From Botrytis cinerea B05.10 (Eukaryota; Ascomycota; Leotiomycetes; Helotiales; Sclerotiniaceae): a stretch of 64,000 nt of DNA. Below, piece by piece: positions 57,258 through 64,000 of the stretch (position 1 is its first letter; every line of letters starts with the position of its first letter). The translations under genes and the position numbers were made by a program. The stretch covers positions 744,001 to 808,000 of the forward strand of contig NC_037316.1 in assembly GCF_000143535.2 (NCBI RefSeq). Direction: 5' to 3'. A model generated the notes under the pieces. That model had not been told where the DNA came from, ran no database searches, and saw only the letters and a program-made list of their open reading frames with translations.

Positions 57258-58567
57258 AGCAGAGACTGAATTTCGCTCTTCGTTGAAATGGATAATAAGT
57301 TATCTATACCTATAAAACTCTTGAGATTTTGAAGGAGGCTTTTCGTTGAAATCTATCCGAGTAGCGTGGTTGTTCGATGAATTTTAAGAGTAGGACCTAC
57401 ATAGATAGTAAAACATCGTTGCGGTTCTTACGTTGTAATTCTACCATATCGAATTCTCACAACGGTTCATCAGTCCTGTAAACGATGAGTAGAGAGATAT
57501 CTTTAAGAATCGGTAATCCGAGGCATCGGAATGCCAAGATCGGTAGATGCGTGAAGGTTCGATAGAAATCTATTGGTTGGACCCTCAATGAGGTGAATTT
57601 TGGAAAAGGTGCACTGCTTCTCCTTTTCTGGTGAAGCTGGGTGTGGTTGGTGATTTCACTTGACCATCGGCCTCTCGTCGCTTTCTCTCGACTTCTCGTC
57701 TCTAATCATAAAGACGCAGATGACCATGGAGGTTTTGACTGATAGATACTAGGACATGGAACAGTAATTGAACATCACTTAGTGTTGGCAATGACGGTAT
57801 GATATCCTAGCGCCATACATCACTGATGATATTTACGCTCATCATATTTCCAATCCCACGGTTTTCATGCTACCTATCACCATTTGGATATGTCCAATAC
57901 TAGAAGCAGACACAGATACCGATTTCAATCAGATATTCGCTTATATCTCCATATGATTGGTATAATAGGTGCTTCCAAAAGAAGAGCGAGTACGCGAATG
58001 AACATCAGCACGTCATCAATCTACTCCAATCTGCCTTTCCATAGCCATCTCAACCCAGGAGATTAGATGTACCAGTCGATGCGGCGAAGGTTTCGCAGAT
58101 GACTATTCTGTATCTAGCTCATCGTATTCCGAGAGGCGGTTTCGAGAGTCGCCGATGTGAGGTTGTGGCTAGAGCAAGGACTCGAATCCAGATGATTGAA
58201 GGTGACAACTAGATAAGAGCGTGGGATTGCAAACATGAGATTTCCGTCATCCTTCGTCATGCTCTGCGTAGTCTCATTTACTGAAAGGTTGACTTTTGGA
58301 AATTGGAATGCATAAGAATTAGGCACCGACTTAAGATATCCAAGTTTAGACCTGCGGACCTCTTCTTAGTCATTGCGGAGTCAAGGAATATAACTAAATA
58401 TCAAAGTAATTGGATGACAGGATTATATATAACTTTGCAGACTGATCATTCGATTTATTCCCATGGAAAGTTAGAGGACGGGGCGTAGGATGATAATATG
58501 GAGGATTGAAATTTGTTGTCCTTTCACCATGAGCTTCTATTAGTTTGAAGCGAATTCTCATGCTTTC

Positions 58568-58831
58568 CTAGTTAGGATATCGTATTTTGGACAAATAGTT
58601 CACAGGGTCCCTACGAGCTTGCAAGCATCGCACTGTCATATTTTCGTACATCCGTAGATCCACAACCTGATATTGCTGACTTGGTCTGACATGGCAAGTT
58701 CCGTTTCCAATCTCAAGATCCATGACTTTGATGAAGATTTGAATGCTTCGAATAAATTCGGTTCCTGCAAGGTGATTGACAAGGTAGGGACAATAGAAGG
58801 TGTTCTTCAGGAAAATCCTCCATTCGAGCAT
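58568..58831 (-). pseudogene. Unrecognised 87-codon frame, possible gene remnant
   Basis: ATG-initiated frame with a protein-like composition (EWRIFLKNTFYCPYLVNHL, YENMTVRCLQARRDP) but no family I recognise. No splice partner found on either side. It could be a small orphan gene, a remnant, or chance. Confidence 0.2.
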
Positions 58832-60502
58832 ATTACCAAATCTTTATAGTTAACTTCAATACCCCATGCCTGGTATGTGATTCCCGGAGAACATCACGGG
58901 TGGCTGAACACCAAAAAACCAATCTCACGTTGATTAATCAATTCCCCCGCATTTAATCATGTAACATGGGGGACAACGGCGATTGGGAATCGTCTTCATT
59001 TGCATGTTGTACAACACCATTTGCAACACCATTTGCAACGAATTTAGAAAGATTATGTCAGGATACCAAACGGATTTGGCCTTGTGGTGCATGAACATGA
59101 GTTTAATAAATGCTTCGATGGCGACGAATATTTAGTCATGCCTAATTATTGTACTTGAAACGATTCAAAATGAAAATTACCAGCGGCATGTATGCCCCAT
59201 AAGAAAAGTTCTTGGCGGTCAACGTATACACACGCCCAGACAATACAGTGCTTACTGTGTGGCTAAACATTTTGCACTGCATTACCATGAATTTGCGACG
59301 TCAGAAACCTATGACGATCCTGCGTAAGCGGCGGACGAAGTGAAAAGAGTAAGGGCTCGTCGATACGGCAAAACAACAAGTTGCTAGTTCTCGTAAGATT
59401 GTAACTGCCACCAAGAGCTCTTCTTAACGGAAATCATATACTCATCCAGGACATTGTCTTTGTTTTCTTTGCGATTTAAAAAATTGAGCTGAACTTCTGT
59501 AAATCATGTGTCGTGCTGGACCTCGGAATATCCATGGACCTTGAGTTGATCTTTCCTGTGCCGAATTTATTAACATAAGGAGGAGCAAGGCAAATGAAGC
59601 TCATACCAGTAATGTGAAGCGAGAAAAGTATTTCGGACGATATATAAAGTGATGGTTGGTTACACCCGATACTTTCTTGTATATTTTTAGCGAATTGTGA
59701 CTATTGCTTACTGCATTGTGCATTTATTCCAATTAAGCTTATTACTACCGCTAATAAACTCCTAAAGTGTCGATATCATCGCGGTTATCAATTCGAGCTA
59801 GTTCTCAATTTTGATGGGGCGCCTATCGATAAGATAAAAAGGTTCTGGCACGAGTTATGTGAGCTTTGCAGATCTGAGGCTTGGCCACCAGCCAGACAGA
59901 TAGAGGGGTGCCAAAATCCGAGTTCAAAGTTCGTCTATCTTTGGAACAGACGGATAACTCTGTGGACATCGTGCTTGGAGTAAACTCCAGGAGGCGATTT
60001 AACGTTCGCAAAATGATCCGAGCCGTTATCTTGTGGCTGACACAACCAATGAGTTGCGGGGAGGAGGAGGATAGCAATATCAATATAAAGTAAAGTGGTC
60101 ATCTCGCTGTGAATACATCCATTCTTAGGTCAACCAAAAATGGATTGTAATACGGCATAACAATACTCCATGTGTATGAAGCACTTCATTGGTTTTTGAA
60201 CAGACGTGGTAAATTGATTGGCGGATTTAAGGGGCTAGAGAAAAAACGTGATAGTACAGCCCGGAAAAATGGAGACAAATACAATCTGATTATTGTATGC
60301 GTGCTGCCCTGCATCTCGGATAGGTTTCTACATTGAGTAGAAGTTCGGTAGGGTAATAATAAATACACAACTGCGAGAAAGGGAACATTTGAAGAGTCTC
60401 GCTACTCTGTTAGCCGGGAGTTCGAATGAGAGAGGGAAGTTCCGTTCACTAAACGGTCCGTTGATATCTTACGATGTTCAATTCTCATTGTATCTCAAGA
60501 TC

Positions 60503-60727
60503 CTAAGCTTCTCCAAATATGGTTATAGCCTTAAACCCAAAGTTTGGTTCTTGGGATAGCTCGCTGTAAATATGATTGGCTAGCTCGTTCATCTTCCACG
60601 AAAACGTCAAGGGGTGGTGGACCCTGCTATGCCTGTCGAGAATGCCTGTTCCATATGCGCCCATAGTTCCCATTTGGAACGGCAATCCCGGTATCTCCAA
60701 GACCAGCGCAGTGTGGAGTCCAATACC
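60503..60727 (-). pseudogene. Unrecognised frame, possible gene remnant
   Basis: A stop-to-stop frame of about 74 codons read on the minus strand: HHGIGLHTALVLEIPGLPFQ continues into MGAYGTGILDRHSR, WKMNELANHIYSEL and NFGFKAITIFGEA. The mixture of hydrophobic strands and Gly turns looks enzyme-like, and the frame has no ATG near its start, so it may be the 3' end of a broken gene. Family not recognised. Confidence 0.25.
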
Positions 60728-61093
60728 ATGATGTTAAATTCCAAAGAATTTGGCTAATGGATACTTCGCCATCCGTTCATGGTCATATAAGGCGACCGGT
60801 CAGTAAATTAATCGAGTGGATCATTTGTAGCTTAACCTGGCCATACTTGAACATAAAGTAAATAGTATATGAATCGCTGAATTAATTATCTGCGAGAAAA
60901 TCCATCTCCCATTTTGCTCATAAGCCTGTCCAGCCAGCACACTATCATCGAAATCTTTATATCAAGCAACTATCAGGACTGGTTAGCTGATCATAAATCC
61001 TTGACCGTAACACATGAATGTGTGAGAATTGTGAAAGTGTATGGAGAGCCATCTCGATTGAGTAGTCATCAACATTCGCTATCATCTTTCAAA

Positions 61094-63166
61094 ATGGTTG
61101 AAGTTTCGACAAAACAGGTTATAAAGAAGGAGCTTCCTAAACGCTCTCGGGCATTCAGCACAAGAGCTAAGACGGGCTGCAAAACTTGCAAGTGAGTCCA
61201 CATTTCACATCTTGCTTTCTTGATTTCGATCAGTTCCGAATAGGCCAAAATACTCTTTTGGTAGCTGGGATCTCATTTGATGATACATCATCAATATTAG
61301 AGCCACCCATTCTCTAAGTTTCTTCTAGAAAACACCGTCAAACCCAGACTTTGTGCACGAACCCATCAACTGACATCTTTCTTGTAGGGTTCGCCATGTA
61401 AAATGCGACGAAGGGAGACCTGGATGTAGGAAATGTGCTGCAACAGGTCGTCAATGTGACGGCTATGCTCATTGCACGCCTAGTCCAAACCCCAAACCCA
61501 GTGCGCTTTCGTCTTCAATCGTCCCGAAATCTTCCAGCCGTGCTACACATCAACTACCTACAATAGTTCCCGACTTTTTGTCCCCGTCGCTAGCTGTCAG
61601 TGACCAGGAACAACATTCGTTCCACTTTTTCCACACACAAACTGCGCCTCAGCTTAGCGGTTGCTTTGGCTCAAAGTTCTGGGATTATTTCGTTCTACAA
61701 GCTTCACATCGTGAGCCGGCTGTACGACATGCAGCTATTGCGCTCGGGTCTTTACATGAGAGGTTTGAGTTGGAAGATAGATTTATCTCCAAGGTAAGGT
61801 ACGATACTGAGGAAAATTCCTTTGCCGTACGTCAATATGTGAAGGCAATAAATTGTCTAGTGCAACCGAACATGTCCAAGCATACATGTAAGTCGGCAAA
61901 TATCGCGTTAACAACCTGCATACTATTCATATGCTTCGAGGTAAGTGTCTTCATAACTTCCACTGATTTGTTTGAATTTTCGAATCCCAACTTATGATGC
62001 ATCTGAAGACTTTAAGAGGGCACCACAACTCTGCTCTGGCGCATATCGACGGCGGAGTGAAGATATTTTCAGAGCTACAGGTCTCCGGACACTCAGCTCC
62101 TATTTCACATGATCTGCCTGAAGATCATATTCCCGTCTCAATATTCCGTATGTTATTCGGCAGATTAGATACACAAGCCTCGGTTTTAACTTCGAGGGCA
62201 CGCATAATTGATGGCGAATCTGGGTCTTCACCAAACTCTATTCCAGACAGATTTTTGAATATTGAACAAGCGCGCGAGGCAATGGAATCAATTTGGACAT
62301 ATAGCGCAAGGAATCTTCTATCTTGTTCCATGTATAATGGCGTTCCCCTTCCTCTCCCTACCAGCCAGGAAACCAAATTTCAATTGTTGGCTCATCTCGA
62401 GAATTGGAACCGAGCGTTTGAGTCATTTTCATGCATGTCAACCGAAAGAGGTAATGTTGAGATAGTCAGCCCAATGGAAATGAGGGCAAGAGACCTTCTC
62501 CGCCTACACAAAACCATGACTCAAATATTGGTCACGACATCCACAACACATTCTGCGAGGTTTAACGAATCGAGTGAGCTACTTTGGGACGATTTTCAGT
62601 TGGAATTCGAGGCGATGGTAAATTGGGCATCCGAGATCATCCGTACGCCATCAGATATCCAGATAGGAGGTCGTAAAGCCGCAAGTTTCACACTAGACAG
62701 CGAAATACTACAGCCCTTGTTCTTGATAGCCACGAAATGTCGACATAGACGCATAAGAAACAAAGCTATCCTGTTACTAAACCAGGCTGATAGGCAGGAA
62801 GGTCTATGGAACAGTCTGTTAACTGCAAAAGTGGCCGAGAGGATCCGAGAGATTGAAGAGAGTGGATTGGGCGAGATGGTAGCAATAGTTCCAGAATCAA
62901 ATCGCCTACGAAATATCGATATGAAGTTTGAATTTGAAGGTTATAATGGAAGAAGAGCTTGGCTTGGATATAGGACTTTCTCTGCGTACGAGAGCGGAGA
63001 ATGGATCCAAATTCATGAACGCAACACCCCGTCTGAGACGTTCAAAACACCGAGTGGGTCGGGAGATTCGTCTTTTCAGGTTCATGATATTCAAAGAATT
63101 GAAAGAAGCAGGGAACACTCCTTCGAATCAGCATGGAGAGTCAGTATCAAATCAGAATCGTTTTAA
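61094..63166 (+). CDS. Zn2Cys6 fungal transcription factor
   Basis: 602 residues from exons 61094-61191, 61388-61940 and 62009-63166, introns 196 and 68 bp with GT..AG ends. The binuclear zinc cluster has cysteines 29, 32, 39, 46, 49 and 56 (AKTGCKTCKVRHVKCDEGRP, GCRKCAATGRQCDGY), preceded by a basic KKELPKRSRAF stretch; the first intron falls inside the cluster at Lys33. Downstream comes the middle-homology-like region of this fungal class: FWDYFVLQASHREPAVRHAA, IALGSLHERFE, then a junction giving CFETLRGHHNSALAHIDGGV (compare the common 'FExLxGxxxxAxxHxxxGxxLL'), and the C-terminal part with FQLEFEAMVNWA and KCRHRRIRNKAILLL. The target pathway cannot be told; no biosynthetic genes are adjacent within the window. 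Confidence 0.92.
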
Positions 63167-64000
63167 ATCTGGCGCAGAATTGGAGCTGGTAATATCTCAA
63201 TATCGATCGTGTTCATACGGCAGGAATGGATATTCGAATAGAATAATGAACTAGACAATGTATCCAGAAAATGCATACAAGAAATCACCACTTCCAATGT
63301 ATATCCATTGACCTCAGAAAGGTGGAACTATGTGAAGACAAGACCAAGTCAATCCAGCATATCCTAACATACTCAGTATGAAGGTACCAGAAACTAGATC
63401 TCCAAGTTGCTTTAACAATGGGGTGGCTTGCATCCAAATTCCACACCAGAACCCACCCCCGCACTGAGAGTTATTGGCAGACGTGGTGGATCCGAATCAC
63501 GGTGACATTCAAATGCAGGGCCGCAAAGGAGTGTGATGGCTTACAGATTGATCGATGCCTATTTACTGTGTATGGTTTCATCGAAGCAATCATTTACCTT
63601 GCAAATATGAGCTATCAGTAAACGCTAATTACAGACGTCTCAATCAATGCTACTCTGACAAGCAAGGGGGCACGTACGTACGTATATGTAACAAGGGTGG
63701 ACAATAAGCCGCATAATTGCTGCTCGCAAGAAGTTTCAATATATCATTATAGGGCCATCGGATACAGATATTACTGCTCGATTCTTCGAACACCATCAGA
63801 ATGCCGTCATTGTTCTAGACCACTCAGTTTCTTTTGATTTTGCCCAGCAGATGAGGTGGTGTCTCCGAATCTGAGTGGATATTGGAATGTGAGATTCTGG
63901 AGACTGTTCCAATCCGATATTCAAGATTGTTGGACTCGGTTGACAATTGATGAATGATAACGACAATGGCCCGGGTAGTGTACCGACGTCAAGAGACATC
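63167..64000. other. Right-edge intergenic region
   Basis: About 0.83 kb after the Zn2Cys6 gene. A minus-strand frame ending at 63796 is open to the window edge (67 codons, LPGPLSLSFINCQPSPTIL...) and could be the 3' end of a gene lying outside, but has no recognisable domain. A short alternating ACGTACGTACGTAT stretch is at about 63673-63686. Confidence 0.35.

Larger units (their letters stand above)
55296..61093. other. Gene-poor block of about 5.8 kb
   Basis: 55.3-57.3 kb is dominated by simple repeats: (GAAA)n at 56062-56090, ATTTT and poly-T at 56265-56333, GGATGTG repeats near 56875-56900, (GGAT)n at 57010-57044 and the large TTC tract. 57.3-60.9 kb is plainer AT-rich DNA with two minus-strand frames that may be remnants, described separately. 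No intact gene recognised. Confidence 0.45.

Noticed and set aside
57010..57315. Three overlapping plus-strand frames encoding poly-Ser, poly-Phe and poly-Leu
   Set aside because: They exist only because a pure TTC repeat has no stop in any frame; no domain or splice context on either side.
58165..58185. tRNA T-arm-like sequence (GGACTCGAATCC)
   Set aside because: No matching acceptor, D-arm or anticodon arm at the required distances on either strand.

Overview
This window is nuclear DNA of a filamentous ascomycete. Genes carry short introns (47-196 bp) with GT..AG ends, intergenic DNA is AT-rich and full of microsatellites, and the gene content is typical of Pezizomycotina (Snt1 co-repressor with two SANT domains, filamentous-type Hsf1, 2EXR proteins, a Zn2Cys6 regulator). 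My inference is Leotiomycetes, most likely the Botrytis/Sclerotinia group, but nothing seen in the sequence proves the genus. There are no viral genes, bacterial-type operons, CRISPR arrays or rRNA/tRNA genes that I can support.

Layout. 1-9.8 kb: the 3'-truncated end of an aldo-keto reductase (-) diverges from a SelO protein adenylyltransferase (+); then an LSM14/Scd6 mRNA-decay factor (-) diverges from a KPWE-motif protein that I assign to the Pex39 family (+), followed by a small secreted cysteine-rich protein (+). 10.5-18.1 kb: three 2EXR-domain genes with identical intron positions and phases, a tandem paralogue cluster. 18.8-28 kb: the very long SNT1 co-repressor gene (-), divergent from deoxyhypusine synthase (+). 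28-31.5 kb: an accessory-looking patch with an orphan, comparatively GC-rich ORF, a hairpin MITE between TA dinucleotides and a 15-copy, indel-free 37-bp minisatellite that varies almost only by transitions. 31.5-45.3 kb: about 14 kb without any gene I can recognise, dense in microsatellites in its second half. 45.3-55.3 kb: three plus-strand regulatory or housekeeping genes (Pin4/Cip-type RRM-R3H protein, CWC27 cyclophilin, heat shock factor Hsf1). 55.3-61 kb: a second gene-poor stretch with a (TTC)52 tract and possible gene remnants. 61.1-63.2 kb: a Zn2Cys6 transcription factor.

Functionally the recognisable genes are independent units rather than one pathway, apart from a loose theme of RNA metabolism and gene regulation (Scd6, Pin4, CWC27, Snt1, Hsf1, Zn2Cys6). 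Splice junctions were worked out by hand. Each model was checked for GT/AG borders, for frame continuity and for total length divisible by three. Start codons were re-examined because several of the longest open frames begin at TTG or GTG; for those I give the first plausible ATG.
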